Source of the DNA: Scylla paramamosain
Lineage: Eukaryota; Arthropoda; Malacostraca; Decapoda; Portunidae
Length of the DNA stretch: 64,000 bases
NCBI RefSeq assembly: GCF_035594125.1
Contig: NC_087191.1
Span: forward strand, 6,025,967 to 6,089,966
Direction of reading: 5' to 3'
Part shown: positions 11,353 to 23,726 of the stretch, piece after piece
How positions within the stretch are numbered: position 1 is the stretch's first letter
How the letters are laid out: each line of letters begins with the position of its first letter
Notes under the pieces: model-generated
Seen by the model: only the letters and a program-made list of their open reading frames with translations
What the model was told of the DNA's origin: nothing
Database searches by the model: none
Translations under genes and position numbers: made by a program

Positions 11353-13010
11353 GTACGTAAATAACTCAAAAACACTGAAAAGAGACGTTTTTGGTAATAT
11401 TGTTCTTTTTTCTTATATAGGGTGCTTTACTTGCTTTTTATTGTTTTTGACCCTGGAACGATCTATAAAACAGACACGTTTCTGGATATCTCTTTTCCTT
11501 TCCCCATATAGGGGGGGGGGGTTTGCATGCATTTTGGCGTTTTGGTACCTAACAATGTCAAATACACGTTTTTTATAATGTTCTTCGGTGTCTTCATAAA
11601 GAGTACTATTCATTACTTTTAGCATTTTGATACCTAAGACGCTCAAAACCTCATAATGCACGTTTATCGTAATGTTCTTTCGTTTCCCATATAGGATAAT
11701 TTCCATGTATTTTGGCGTTCTTTTACGTAAGAAGTTCAAAACACCGAAAATTTTTCAGTTATGTTATTTGTTTTTTCCATAAACGGTGTTGTACATGTGT
11801 CTTATCGTTTTGGTATTTAAGTACCAAACAATTTAAGAGCACGTTTTTTTTTTTTTTGTAGATTTCATTTCTTTCCGTATATAGAATACTTTCTCTTATT
11901 TTTATGATCTTCGTTCCTAAAACGCTTATAAACACTCAAAAGACACATTTCTAGTAATGTAGATTATTTTACCCATATAGCTTGCTTTACCTGCATCTTT
12001 GCGTTTTCGATCTAACAATGTGAAATACAATTAAAATTGTTGTTTTTTATAATGTTATTCTGTTTCTCCATATATAATGCCTTTCAAGGGTTTTAGCGTT
12101 TTGGTAGTGAAGAATCTTAAAAAAAAAAAAATACACGTTTCTCGTGAGCGTGTTTTCATATCCCCATTTCGGGAATTTCCATGCATTGTGGTGTTTTTGT
12201 AAGTAACAAGCTCAGAAACACACAAAATATTTGTTACTCATAATGTTATTCATTTTCTCTATTAATGAGTGTTTTTGCATACATTTTACCGTTTTGGTGT
12301 GTAAGTTAAGAAAAACTCAAGACACGTTTTTGGTAATGTTGTTTTCTACTTACATATATGGCACTTTCCATGCTTTTTAGCGTTTTGGTGTCTAACAAAC
12401 ACAAAAATACGCAAAAGATACGTTTCTTCAAATGTCGTTTCATTTTTTTTCTTTTTTTAATATAAACGACTTTTTCCTATGCATTTTGACATTTTGTTAT
12501 CTATTAATGTGAAAAACACTCAATATACATGTTTTTTTTTGGGGGGCACATGTAGTTCTGTTTCTAAATATAGAGTGGTGACAACGCGTTTTCGTGTTTT
12601 GTTACCTAATATGCTGAATAACACACATAATACACGTTAATAGTAATGGCTTTTTTTGAGTATTGAGTATTTTGAGTATTTTGTATTTGCGGCAATTTTC
12701 TACGTAAAAAGCTGAAAAACACTCTTAAGACTTGTTTTTGGTAATGTTATTATATTTCTTTATAAAGTGTGTTTTCCATGAGTTTTCTTGTTTTGGTACG
12801 TAAGAAATACCAAAACTCTCAAAACAAACGTTTTTCTTAATGTTTGTTTATTCGCATACAGATTTACTTCCATGCTATTTTAGCGTTTTGGTGCCCAAGA
12901 CGCTCAACAACACTCGAATCACACATATTTGGTAATGTCATTTTCTTTCCCTATGTAAAGTGCTATGAATGCGTTTTGGCGTTTTGGTACCTAACAATGT
13001 TAAAAAAAGA
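11353..13010 (-). repeat. Segmental duplicate D4, left copy (partner 62,272-64,000)
   Basis: About 1.65 kb in the same polarity and monomer order as 62,272-64,000. Shared rare variants: GTAAATAACTCAAAAACA at the start, TATTCATTACTTTTAGCATT, and GTTTCTAAATATAGAG. Divergence is greater than in D1 or D3 (perhaps 75-80% identity by eye). The partner runs off the window end. Confidence 0.75.
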
Positions 13011-15681
13011 AGAAAAAATCAATCAAGACATGTTTTTGGTAATATTCTTTTTTTCCATGCAGAGTGCTATTCACCCGTTTTAGAGTTTTTTGTACCTATT
13101 AAGCTCGAAAACACTCATAATATATATTTCTTGTAAGATCCCCATACAGGATGCCTTGCTTTCATTTTGGCGTTTTGGTAATGTCATTTTGTTTCCCTAA
13201 ATAGACTCATTTAATTCCATTTTGACTTTTTGGTTCATAAAAAGGTAAAAAAAATATATATAAATAAAAAAAATAAAACACTTTTTTAGTATTTCTATTT
13301 TTCCACATAAGTTGCTATTCACGGTTTATAGCGTTTTGGTACATAAGAACCTCACAAACATATATAATACACGCTTCTTGTAATATCGTTTCGTTTCCAA
13401 TTTAGAGAGCTTTGTATGCATTTTAAAAGTTTTTGTACGGTACAATTTCAAAAACATTGAAAGTATACGTTTTTCGTTAATATCATTGTTTCTCCGTAAA
13501 GAGTATTTTGTATGCGATTTAACGTTTTGATACGTAAGAAGCTGAAAAAAAAACAGTGAAAAAAACACCTTTTTTTTTTTTTAATAATGTTGCTATGTAT
13601 TCCAATGTAGGGCCTTTTCCATGCATTTTAGCGTTTTCATGAGTAAAACGCTGAAAACACTGAGAAAGCACATGTCTGATGACATCATTTGGTTTCCTCA
13701 TATTAACAGCGATGTATGCATTTTTCGCGTTTTCGCACTCAATAAAGTAAAAAAAAAAAATCAAAACACCTTTTTGGAAAAGTTCTTCTGTTTCTACATA
13801 TAGAGTGCTATTTACGCGTTTTAGCATTTTGTTACCTTAAGGAGGTCAATAACATTTATAATACACGGTTTTTGGTAATATGTTTTTTGTATCACAATAT
13901 AGGGTTCTTTGCATTGATTTTCGCGTTATTATGTTATTAGCTAAAAACACTAAAAGTACTTTGATAGTTATTCTGTTTCTTCATATAGGTTGTTTTGTGA
14001 GCGTTTTTGCGTTATGTATTCCCATATAAAATTATTTCCATATTTTTTTTGTGTTTTGGTGCCTAACAAGCTCAAAAGCACTCAAAAGACACTTTTCTCG
14101 TAATTTCATTTCGTTTACCCATATAGATTGCTTTGCATATTTTCTGGTCTTTTAGTAACTAACAACGTGAAAAGCACTAAAAATAAAACTTTTTTGTATT
14201 TTTCCCCCCATTTAGAGTGTCATTTACACTCTGTAGAGTTTTGGTACCTAAGAACAAAAACACTTACAATGCACTTTTATGGTAATGTCTTTTTATTTCT
14301 CCATAAAGATTACTTTGCATGTATTCTGGTGTTTTAGTACCTAACAATATTAAAAAAAAAAAAAACTAAACAGACGTTTTCGGCAAAGTTGTTCTGTTAC
14401 TCTAAATAAAGCGCCATATAAGTGTTTTAGCGTTTTATTACCTAAGATATTCAGAAACGCGTAAAAGGCATAATTCTTGTAATATCGTTTCGTTTCCCAT
14501 ATCTTTCTTTGCTTTCATATTGGTGTTTTTTTGTAAGAAGCTCAATAACACACTTTTTGCATGCATTTTAGCGTTTTGGTACGTAAGAAGATCAAAAACA
14601 CTCAAAAGACACGTTTTCGATTAAGTTTTGTATTCCCACTATATGGTTCTTTCCATACATTTTATTGTTTTGGTGCCTAAAACGCTGAACAAAAATAAAA
14701 TAAAATAAACACTGAAATGCCTTAATGTCGTTTTGTTTCAACATATATCGTGCTTTGCATACATTTTGGCGTTTTCGTGTGTAACAAGCTTAAAAACAAT
14801 CAAAATAACTATTTTTGTTAATGTTATTCTGTTTCTCCAAAGAGGGTGTTTTGCTTGCGTATTAGCGTTTTGGTACGTAAGAAGTCCAAGAAACATTCAA
14901 ATGATATGATTTTTTTATTGTTTCTTGTATTTCCATATAGGAAGATTTCCATGCTTTTTAGTGATTTTGGAGTCTACCACGCTCAAAAATACAAAAAACG
15001 CGTTTTTTGGTAATTCAGTTTTGTTTCCCCATATTTGCATGCATTTCGGTGTTTTAGTACTTAATAATGTGAAAAGCAGTCTCATAAATACTTAAAAGAC
15101 ACGTTTCTGGATATCTCGTTTTTCTTCTATGTGTGCATTTTTGGTGTTTTGATGACTATCAAATAAACTGAAAATTACGTTCCTGGTAATATTGTTCTGT
15201 TTCTCCATATTGAGCGTTTTTCATGCGTTTTAATGTTTTGTCACCTAAAAAGCTGAAAAATATTCTTTGTCGTATTGTCTTTTCAAGCTCAATAACACTC
15301 AAAATACTTGTTTTTGGTAAAGTTATTCTTTTCCTCCATAAAGATAATTTCGCATGCGTTTTTAGCGTTATTTTGCACACAAAGGACACGTTTTTTTTTT
15401 TGTAAATTCGTCTTTTTTTTTTTTTTTTTTTTTTCTATATAATCAGACTTCCATACTTTATTTTTAGCGTTTTAGTGTTTAACTGGCTCATAAACAATAC
15501 ACAGGCACTTTCTGAAAATCTCGTTTCCTGTCTTCATAAGGGATGCTTTGCATGCTTTTTTGGGTATTTTTTAAGTAACAAAATAAAAAAAACACTAATG
15601 TATTATGTAAAGTATAATATTTGTTTTACGCGGTCATTCTGTTTTTCCATGAAGGGTGTTTTTCACGAGTTTTAGCGTTTT
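12515..15681 (-). repeat. Segmental duplicate D3, left copy of a 3-kb inverted pair
   Basis: The reverse complement matches 39,670-43,340 in continuous order, with shared private variants throughout: CTAAAACTCGTGAAAAACAC at one end, GAGCCAGTTAAACACTA, AAAGACAATACGACAAAG, ATATTGTGATACAAAAAACG, and GAGTGTTCTTCAGCATATTA-like sequence at the other. Identity is roughly 85-90% by eye. This copy lacks the 472-bp (TA)n and about 60 bp near 15,285. Its outer end at 15,681 abuts the TTAGG-like stretch. Confidence 0.88.
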
Positions 15682-15706
15682 GGTTAGGTTAGGTAGGTTA
15701 GGTAGG
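15682..15706 (+). repeat. Short interstitial TTAGG-like repeat
   Basis: The 25 bases GGTTAGGTTAGG + TAGGTTAGGTAGG form an imperfect run of the arthropod telomere unit TTAGG. It sits exactly where homology between the inverted duplicates D3 stops. The satellite itself contains TTAGGTACC in the opposite strand context, so local slippage is an alternative to a telomeric origin. Confidence 0.6.
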
Positions 15707-16700
15707 ATTTTTTGCGTAAAAAGCTCAAAAAAATTGTTTTTTGTTTTTGATAATAATGTTTCTCAATAAAATAGTATTTGGATGCATTTTAGAGTTTCGC
15801 TCCGTAAATACCTCAAAAACACTCCAAATACACGTTTTATGTTTTTTTTTTTCCATTCCCAAATAGGGTGATTTCCAATTTTTTTAGTGTCGTGGTGTAT
15901 AACATTGTCTTAAATAATGAAAAGACACGTTCTGGAAATTTCCTTTCCTTTTCCATATGTAGCATGCTTTTTGTAAATTTTGTCGTTTTTTATACCTAAG
16001 AATGTGAAAATTAATTACAATTACAATTAATTACAATTAAAATACACGTTTCTCTTAATGTTTTTCGTTTCCCCATTAAGGTTACTTTGCATGGGTTTTG
16101 GCGTTTTTTTACATAACAAGCTCAAAACAAAATACTTCTTTTTGGTAATGTTATCATGTTTCTCTATAAAGATGTTTTGCATGTGCTATGCTTTTTGATA
16201 CGTAAGAAGATCAAAAACAATAAAATACATGTTTTTCGTTATATTTTTTATGCATTCTCAAACAGTGAATTCATGCTTTCTATCGATTTGGTGCCTAACA
16301 CGGTCAAAATACTGAAAAGAAACGTTTCAGGTAATGTCGATTCGTTTCTTTATATAGGAGGCATTACAAGCATATTCGTGTTTTATCACCAAAAAATGTG
16401 AAAACACCCAAAATGCACTTTTTTCTTTAAATGTTCTGCTTTTTCTTATATAGTGCTATTCATGCGTTTTAGCGTTTTATTATCTAAGAAAATCAAAACC
16501 ACTTATAATACACGTTTCTCGTAATGTCGTTTTTCCATATAGAATACTTTCAATGCATTTTGGTATTTTTCTGTGTAACAAGCTAAAAAAAAAAATCAAA
16601 AGAGTTGTTTTTGGTAATGTTATTCCCGTTCTCCTGCATGGGTGTTTTGCATACGTTTTAGTGTTTCGGTACTTAATCTCAAATACACTCAAAAGGCATT

Positions 16701-18418
16701 ATTTTTCGTTTTTTTTTATCAATATATAGTTGTATTCATGTGTTTTAACGCTTTGTTATATAAGAAATTGAACAAAACTCATAATACACGCTTGTGTTAA
16801 TATCATTTTGTTTCCCTTACTGCGAACTTTGCATGCATTTTAAGCGTTTTATTACCTAACAAGGTCAAAGACACTCAAAAACACGTTCATCATAATGTTC
16901 TGTTGATCAGTAAAGAGTGTTTTGTATGATGTTTTTAGCGTTTTGGTACGTAACGAATCTAAAAGCACTCAAGAGACACGTTTTCGGTGATATTATTTTC
17001 CTGTACACAGAGTGTTTTCCATGTGATTTTTTTTTTTTTTTCTTGCCAAAAACACTCATAAAAACCGAATAGATACGTTTCAGGTAATGTCATCTCGTTA
17101 CCCCATCTGTTATGCTTTCCATGCATTTTGGGGTTTTGGTACCTAACAAGATGAAAAACACTAATAAAGCATGTGTTTTTAATATTTTTCTGTTTCTCCA
17201 GAAAGGGTCTTTTCTATGCGTTTTATCTTTTTTTTTTTTTACTATAAATCTTAAAAACACTTAAAAACATGATTTTGATAAAGTTCTTTTGGTTTCCATT
17301 ATAGGGATTTTCCATGCTTTTTAGCGTTTTAGTACATACGAAGCTGAAAAATACTCAAAAGATACGTTTTTGGTAATGTTTTCGTTTCCCATAAATGGTG
17401 CTTTACATGTATTTTATCGTTTTGATACCTTAAAAGCCCAGAAAACTCATATTACACGTTTTTTTTTTAACATTATAGTTCTGATTCTTCCTTTAGTGTG
17501 CCACATATGCATTTTTTTTTTACACTGCCATGGTGGCAATCACTTGTAATACATGTTTTTTGATAGGATTGTTCTGTTTCTCGATATACAGTGCTATTCA
17601 TGTGCTTTAGTGTTTTGGTACCTAAGAAGTTGAAAATACTCATCATACACGTTTTTGTTAACATCGTCTCGTTTCCTATATTGTGCACAATGCATGCATT
17701 TTTAACGTTTTGCTACCTAACAAGCTCAAAAACACTTAAAAAGACATATCTTTCGATGATGTTTTGTTGTCCCACATAGGGTGTTTTCTATTTTTTTTTT
17801 TTTGTAGCGTTTTTGCATAATACGGTTATAAACACCCAAATGACACGTTTCTGGTAATATCTCTTTAACTCATATAGCGAGGTTTGTATGTATTATGGCA
17901 TTTTGATACCAAATAAGCTAAAAAAAAAAAAGCATAAACACATCTTTTTGGTAATTTTGTTTTGTTCCTCCATTAAAGGTGGTATTATCGTTTTTGTACG
18001 TACGATTTTGATCAAGTTGTTTTGTTTTTCAACATAACTTTTTTTCCATACTTTTTAGCGTTTTGGTACGTAGGAAGGTGAAAAGCTCTCAAAATACACG
18101 TTTTTGTTAATGATGTTTTCTTTTGCTATATAAAGTGCTTTCCATGCAATTTATTGTTTTGATACATGAAAAGCACAAAATCCCTCGATACACGTTTATA
18201 GCATTGTTGTTCTGATTCCTCTTAAAAGGTGGTTTCCATACATATTTTGCATTTTGGTCCGTTACATTGTTGCAATAACTCCTAATACACGTTTTTGGTA
18301 ATGTTCTGTTTCTCGATACAGAGTGCTCTTTATGTGTTTTAACGTTTTAGATGCACCTTTACCGTTTTGATTTCTAAGAAATTCATTTTTACCGTTTTGA
18401 TATCTAGAAAGTTCAAAA

Positions 18419-18450
<32 letters not shown>

Positions 18451-18655
18451 CACTTTAGAAAAAAGTTATTTAGATTTTCCATATGGGATCTTTTTCATAC
18501 CCTTTAGCGTTTTGATGCTTAATACGCTCACAAACACCAAAATGACACTTCTATTGTCATATCGTCTCGTTACCCCTTATGGGGTCCTTTGCATTCATTT
18601 TGTCGTTCACTTTTTCCACTTTTTATGCTTTTTGCCGTTTTTGTACAAAAGAAGG
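16701..18655 (-). repeat. HOR2 satellite segment, reverse polarity
   Basis: Start of the nine-monomer HOR2 family, marked by monomers absent from HOR1. The 'i' monomer carries AATGTCATCTCGTTACCCCA (17,090) and the 'e' monomer reads TTGCAATAACTCCTAATAC (18,270) or CATGGTGGCAATCACTTGTA (17,530). A 30-bp local duplication occurs at 18,361-18,414. No genes seen. Confidence 0.85.
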
Positions 18656-19220
18656 TAAAAAAAACAAAACAATACCACTTTATATGGATAAACAGAACAT
18701 CATTAAAATAACGTGTATATCATGTGATTATCATGTTAGAGAGAATAACGTCAAAAAACATGGAGGGCAAACTATAAGAAGAATCAGAAAAACATAATTA
18801 AAACGAGAAATATGATTGTTTTTTGAGCTTGTTAGGTACTATAACACAAAATCGCATGCAAAACAACCTTCATGGGTAAAGGAAAGAACATTAAGAAAAA
18901 ACTTGTATTTAGATTGCTTTTCAGCTTCTTACACACCAAAAAGCTAAAAAAAAAAAAGCATCAAAAACACGCTATATCGAAAAACTAAAATTTGTCAAGA
19001 AAGTGTCTTTTTAATGTTTTTAAGGTTCTCACGTATAAAAATGCGAGAACGCATATAAAACACCCTTTCTGGAGAAACAAAACAGTAGTAACAAAAACGT
19101 GTGTTTTAAGTATTTTTGAGCTTGGTAGGTAGCAAAACACCAAAATGCATGCTCTTCATATTACATGCAAAACGACATTACCAGAAACGTATAATTTGGT
19201 TCTTTATGAGAGTATTTGGC
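18656..19220 (+). repeat. HOR2 segment, forward polarity
   Basis: About 565 bp of forward monomers, including an 'e' monomer (GTGATTATCATGTTAGAGAG, 18,724) followed by an AGAAGAATCAGAA end. It is bounded by reverse-polarity monomers on both sides. Confidence 0.85.
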
Positions 19221-20412
19221 ACCGAAAACGTGTTTTTCCGCTTTGGTACTTAAAGAAGCTCAAAGCATTCAAAAGACACGTTTTCGGAATTTTTTTTCCC
19301 ATATAGGCTATTTTCCATGATTTTTAGCGTTTTGATGGTTAATATGCTCATAAATTCCTAAATGACACTTTCTGGTAATCTTATCTCTTTACGCCATACA
19401 GAATGATTTTCATCCATTTTTTTTTTTTTTTTTTACGTTTTGGTACTTAACAAGATAAAAAGAAAATTAAAACACACGATTTTAATAATATTCTATTTCT
19501 CCAGGAAAGGTGATTCATATGCATTTTAGCGTTTTTGTAAGTTTCAAGTTCAAAAGCACTCAAAAGACATAATATTGCCGAAGTTGTTTTGTTTTCCAGT
19601 ATAGTGTGTTTTAAGTGCTTTTTTTTTTGCTAGGTAAAAACCTGAAAGGCACTTAAAAGACCTTTTTCGTAATTATGTTTTTTATTCCTATTTAGAGTAC
19701 TTTTCATGCACTTCAACGTTTTGGAACATGACAAGCCCCCAAAAACACTCATATTACGCGTTTTTAGCATTTTTGATCAGATTCTTCTCATCCATTTTGG
19801 CGTTTTGGTCCCTAACATGGTGATAATCAGTCATAATAGACATTTTTTTGTAATGTCTTTCTCTTTCTCCATATAGAGTGCTATTTATATGTATTAGCTT
19901 TTTGGTACCTAAGAAGCTAAAAAAAAAAAAAAACTCATATGTTTTTGTTAATATAATTTTGTTTCCCATAATGGGTTCTTTCCATCCATTTTTAGCGTTT
20001 TGGTACTTAAGAAGCTCAAAGACACTCATAATAGACGTTTTTTTTTTTTCGTAAAGAGTGTTTTCCATGTAATTTAGCGTTTTGGTACTTAAAAAGCTAA
20101 AAAAAAAAACTCTCAAAAGATATGCTTTTGATAATGTATTTTTTATTTCACATATTGGATATTTCCTGTTCTTTTTAGAGTTTTGGTACCTAACAAGCTC
20201 AAAAACACTTACCTTACATATTTTTACCAATGTTGTTCTCATTTTTCCTATAGGATGGTCTGTATGCTTTTTGGTGTATTTGTCCATAAGATTGTGGTAA
20301 TTGCTTAAAATACATGTTTTTGATAATGTTGTTCTCTTAATCCATACAAAAATGCTATTCATGTGTTTTAGACTTTTGGTAGATAAGAAAAAAAAGAAAA
20401 AGAAAACGTATT
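19221..20412 (-). repeat. HOR2 segment, reverse polarity, up to LINE-1
   Basis: Reverse-polarity HOR2 with 'e' monomers near 19,805 and 20,290. The 202-codon open frame on the minus strand here is six monomers read through in one frame and is not a gene. It ends in a purine-rich stretch (20,388-20,408) where the retrotransposon is inserted. Confidence 0.85.
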
Positions 20413-20414
20413 AC

Positions 20415-20707
20415 AGGAGGAGGCAGTAGACACCTGCCGAAACGATAATTACTCCTAGTGAGGTCTAAAGCACTGTTCAGGGGGTGCTGTGAACTTATCA
20501 TTAAACCCAACTGTGACACTGAACGTTTCCTTTTGTGTGTCACAACACAAGGGGGCAGTCACAGCCTGCTCTCTAAAGACAACTCTCTTCCTCCACACAA
20601 AACTACAAGCACCTAATAACACACACACTCTTCACTCAAAAATTTTAAAATCATCAGCGCGACTCCTACACCAGCCTCGGAGTCCCCATCTGGGGAGGGG
20701 ATCATAA
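20415..20707 (+). other. LINE copy 1: 5' leader
   Basis: Begins around AGGAGGAGGCAGTAGACACC and includes GCACTGTTCAGGGGGTGCTG, which can fold as a short hairpin (GCAC...GTGC). An open frame from 20,489 runs in phase with the endonuclease frame and stops at TAA 20,705-20,707, directly before an ATG at 20,708. It may therefore be the decayed N-terminus of the same protein rather than untranslated. I see no zinc-knuckle motif, so a separate ORF1 protein is not supported. Confidence 0.6.
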
Positions 20708-21883
20708 ATGTCCCCTGGTCGGTCTGCCTTTCTGTCGACGACCCTAAGTGTCTTGACACCCCCCTCAACTTTTTCTTCATTAGCCTGCAAAATTCGCGGT
20801 CTAAGATCTAATTTTCAATCTGTAGAACACCACTTCTCCTCTTCTAAACCTCATCTTCTTTTCCTCACTGAAACTCAGGTGTCTGAGGCAACTGACAGTA
20901 GCCCCTTTTCTGTTCCCTCCTACTTTCTCTATCCTCATTTTTTATCCAAAGCTGGATGCTGCGTTTATGTGCGCAATGACTTAACCTGCTCTCGTCCCCA
21001 CGCTCTTGAATCTTCCGAGTTTTCCACCATCTGGCTACGACTACAGAGCCAATCTCATACTAAATTAATCATTGCTGTATAACTCTCACCTAACTTTTCT
21101 GACTATAAGAAATTCTTTGACTACTTAACTTCCAAAGTGGAGCAGATTTTGACCCTCTTCCCTTTTGCAGAGATCTCCATTCTAGGAGACTTCAATGTCC
21201 ACCACCAGCTTTGGCTTTCCTCTCCCTTCACTGACCATCCTGGTGAACTAGCCTACAACTTTGCTATCCTCCATGACCTAGAGCAATTGGTGCAACACCT
21301 TACTCGTATTCCTGACCGTCTTGGAGATATGCCCAACATTCTTGACCTTTTCCTGACCTCTAATCCTTCTGCTTATGCTGTCACCCTTTCTTCTCCGGTG
21401 GGTTCCTCCGATCACAATCTCATATCTTTATCTTGTCCTATCGCTCCAATCCCTCCTCAGGATCTCCGTAAGCGAAGGTGCCTCTGGCGTTTTGCCTCTG
21501 CTAGTTGGGGGGACATAAGAAGATATTTTGCTGATTTTCCTTGGAATGACTACTGCTTCCGTGTCAGACACCCGTCTTTGTGTGCCGAGCGCATAACAGA
21601 GGTGATAGTGTCTGGTATGGAGGCTAACATACCTCACTCTTTTTCTCGTCCTAAACCTTCTAAACCTTGGTTTAACACAGCTTGTTCTCGTGCTATACAT
21701 GATAGAGAGGTGGCCCACAAAGGGTATTTAAGCCTTCCATCGCCAGAATCTCATGCACTTTATATTTCTGCCAGGAACCATGCCAAGTCTGTTCTCCAAC
21801 TAGCCAAAAACTCCTTCATTAACAGAAAGTGTCAAAACCTTTCAAGATATAACTCCCCTCGTGACTTCTGGCATCTAGCCAGA
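20708..21883 (+). pseudogene. LINE copy 1: APE-type endonuclease domain, broken
   Basis: Exonuclease/endonuclease/phosphatase-type domain that nicks target DNA to prime reverse transcription. Visible motifs: RGLRSNF; LTETQ with the catalytic Glu; GDFN at 21,185-21,196; SDHNLISL with Ser-Asp-His at 21,407-21,415. The residue before IRGL is Lys, where the family normally has the metal-ligand Asn, a likely inactivating change. A TAA at 21,080-21,082 interrupts the frame; downstream motifs continue in the same frame, so it is a point nonsense change. A linker rich in Trp, Arg and Ser ([12 protein letters not shown]) leads toward the RT. A single extra T at 21,884 shifts the frame at the end. Confidence 0.9.
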
Positions 21884-21884
21884 T

Positions 21885-23613
21885 AACTTTGCTTCTTCTT
21901 TCTCTCCTCTATTTCAGCCAGATGGCACATCTGCTATCATATCTATTTCTAAAGCTGAACTCTTCGCTCAAACCTTTGCTAAAAACTCTACCTTGGACGA
22001 TTCTGGGCTTGTTCCTCCCTCTCCTCCACCCTCTGACTACTTCATTTCACCTATTAAAATTCTTCGCAATGATGTTTTCCATGTCCTTGCTGGCCTAAAC
22101 CCTCGGAAGGCTTATGGACCTCATGGGGTCCCTTCTATTGTTCTCCGAAACTGTGCCTCCGTGCTTGCACCTTGCCTAGTCAAACTCTTTCAACTCTGTC
22201 TGTCAACATCTACCTTTCCTTCTTGCTGGAAGTTTGCCTACATTCAACCTGCTCCTAAAAAGGGTGACCGTTCTAATCCCTCAAACTACCGTCCTATTGC
22301 TTTAATTTCCTGTCTATCTAAAGTTTTTGAATCTATCCTCAACAGGAAGATTCTTAAACATCTATCACTTCACAACATTCTATCTGATCACCAGTATGGG
22401 TTCCGTCTAGGCCGCTCTACTGGTGATCTGGCTTTCCTTACTGAGTCTTGGTCATCCTCTTTTAGAGATTTTGGTGAAACTTTTGCTGTTGCCTTGGACA
22501 TATCAAAAACTTTTGATAGAGTCTGGCACAAAGCTTTGATTTCCAAACTACCCTCCTACGGTTTCTATCCTTTTTTTCTGTAACTTCATCTCAAGTTTCC
22601 TTTCTGACCGTTCCATTGCTGCTGTGGTCACTGTTCTTCTCCTAAATCTATTAACAGTGATGTTCCTCAGGGTTCTGTCCGGTCACCCATTCTCTTCTTG
22701 TCATTCGTTAATGATCTTCTAAACCAAACTTCTTGTCCTATCCACTCCTACGCTGATGATACCACCCTGCACTTTTCCACGTCTTTTCATAGACGTCCAG
22801 CCCTTCAGGAGGTGAACATTTCACGCAGGAAAGCCACAGAACGCTTGACTTCTTATCTTTCTAAAATTTCTGATTGTGGCAGAGCAAACTTGATATTATT
22901 CAATGCCTCAAAAACTCAATTCTATCAACTCAACTCAATCAATCTATCAACTCGACACAACCTTCCAGACAACTATCCCCTCTTCTTCATTGACAGTCAA
23001 CTGTCCCCCTCTTCTACACAGAACATCCTCAGTCTGTCCTTTACTTATAATCTGAACTGGAAACTTCACATCTCATCTCCAGCTAAAACAGCTTTTATGA
23101 AGTTAAGTGTTCTGAGACGTCTCCGCCAGTTTTTCTCACCCCCCCCCTCCCCAGCTGCTAACTCTGTACAAGGGCCTTATCCGTCAATGTATGGAGTGTG
23201 CTTCACATGTCTGGGGGGTTCCACTCATACTGCTCTTCTAGACAGGGTGGAATCAAAAGCTTTTCGTTTCATCAACTCCTCTCCTCTAACTGACTGTCTT
23301 CAGCCTCTCTCTCACCGCCGCAATGCTGCATATCTAGCTGTCTTCTACCGTTATTTTCATGCTAACTGCTCTTCTCATCCTGCTAACTGCATGTCTCCTC
23401 TCCTCCCGCGGCCTCGCTGCACAAGACTTTCTTTTTTCTCTCACCCCTATTCTGTCCACCTCTCTAATGCAAGAGTTAACCAATTATTCTCAGTCATTCA
23501 TCCCTTTCTCTGGTAAACTCTGGAACTCCCTACATGCTTCTGTATTTCCACCTTCCTATGACTTGAATTCCTTCAAGAGTGAGGTTTCAAGACATTTATT
23601 CATCAATTTTTGA
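21885..23613 (+). pseudogene. LINE copy 1: reverse transcriptase, multiply frameshifted
   Basis: RT of the element. Motifs in order: NPRKAYGPHGVP (Asp to His compared with copy 2), KKGDRSNPSNYRPIALIS, QYGFRLGRSTGDLAF, the catalytic ALDISKTFDRVWHK, SDVPQGS (Gly to Asp) and YADD at 22,749-22,760. Lesions relative to copy 2: one extra T in the run 22,571-22,577; a 7-base deletion at 22,628/22,629; extra bases in the C-rich run 23,139-23,152; one G fewer at 23,213-23,218, which restores frame; and one extra base near 23,481-23,488. The C-terminus ends HLFINF at a TGA (23,611-23,613). It cannot encode an active enzyme. Confidence 0.92.
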
Positions 23614-23726
23614 CCACTGCTTTGACCTTTTTATGGGACTGGCATTTCAGTGGGCATATATATTTTTTTTTTATTGGATTTTTGTTGCCCTTGGCCAGTG
23701 TCCTTCCTACATGAAATAAAAAAAAA
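23614..23726 (+). other. LINE copy 1: 3' UTR and A tail
   Basis: Short UTR with GGACTGGCATTTCAGTGGGC and TTGCCCTTGGCCAGTGTCCT, ending in an A tail after CCTACATGAAAT. The same UTR terminates copy 2, which defines the 3' end of the family. No AATAAA signal independent of the tail is clear. Confidence 0.85.

Larger units (their letters stand above)
10496..16700 (-). repeat. HOR1 satellite segment, reverse polarity
   Basis: Long reverse-polarity HOR1 array with all five monomer types. Nearly all of it from 10,510 to 15,681 has a second copy elsewhere in the window: 7.5-7.8 kb inverted, 62.3-64.0 kb direct and 39.7-43.3 kb inverted. A G-run of 11-12 bases interrupts an E monomer near 11,510-11,521. 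The right end passes into HOR2 near 16,700. No genes seen. Confidence 0.9.
20415..23726 (+). mobile_element. Near full-length, inactivated non-LTR retrotransposon (copy 1)
   Basis: About 3.3 kb, clearly higher in GC than the surrounding satellite. It consists of a 5' leader, an apurinic-type endonuclease, a reverse transcriptase, a short 3' UTR and an A-rich tail (23,715-23,726). Endonuclease plus RT with an A tail places it among APE-type LINEs. Annotation pipelines commonly call such proteins 'mobile element jockey' RNA-directed DNA polymerase; Jockey or CR1 superfamily is my best guess. It is dead, with at least one nonsense codon and about six frame-changing indels. The satellite resumes in the same phase and polarity after it, so it is a simple insertion. 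No convincing target-site duplication can be picked out because both flanks are A-rich. Confidence 0.93.

Noticed and set aside
19754..20362. A 202-codon open frame on the minus strand, and dozens of 60-140 codon frames across the window with recurring peptides such as RYQNAKMHAKHP and TKTLKRM
   Set aside because: They are the satellite monomer read in frame. Monomers are often a multiple of three long, so a stop-free frame can pass through several. Frames occur on both strands, lack consistent starts, and are interrupted at random in neighbouring units.
21428..21718. Minus-strand 96-codon open frame within the LINE endonuclease
   Set aside because: Shadow of the plus-strand coding sequence; no recognisable domain.
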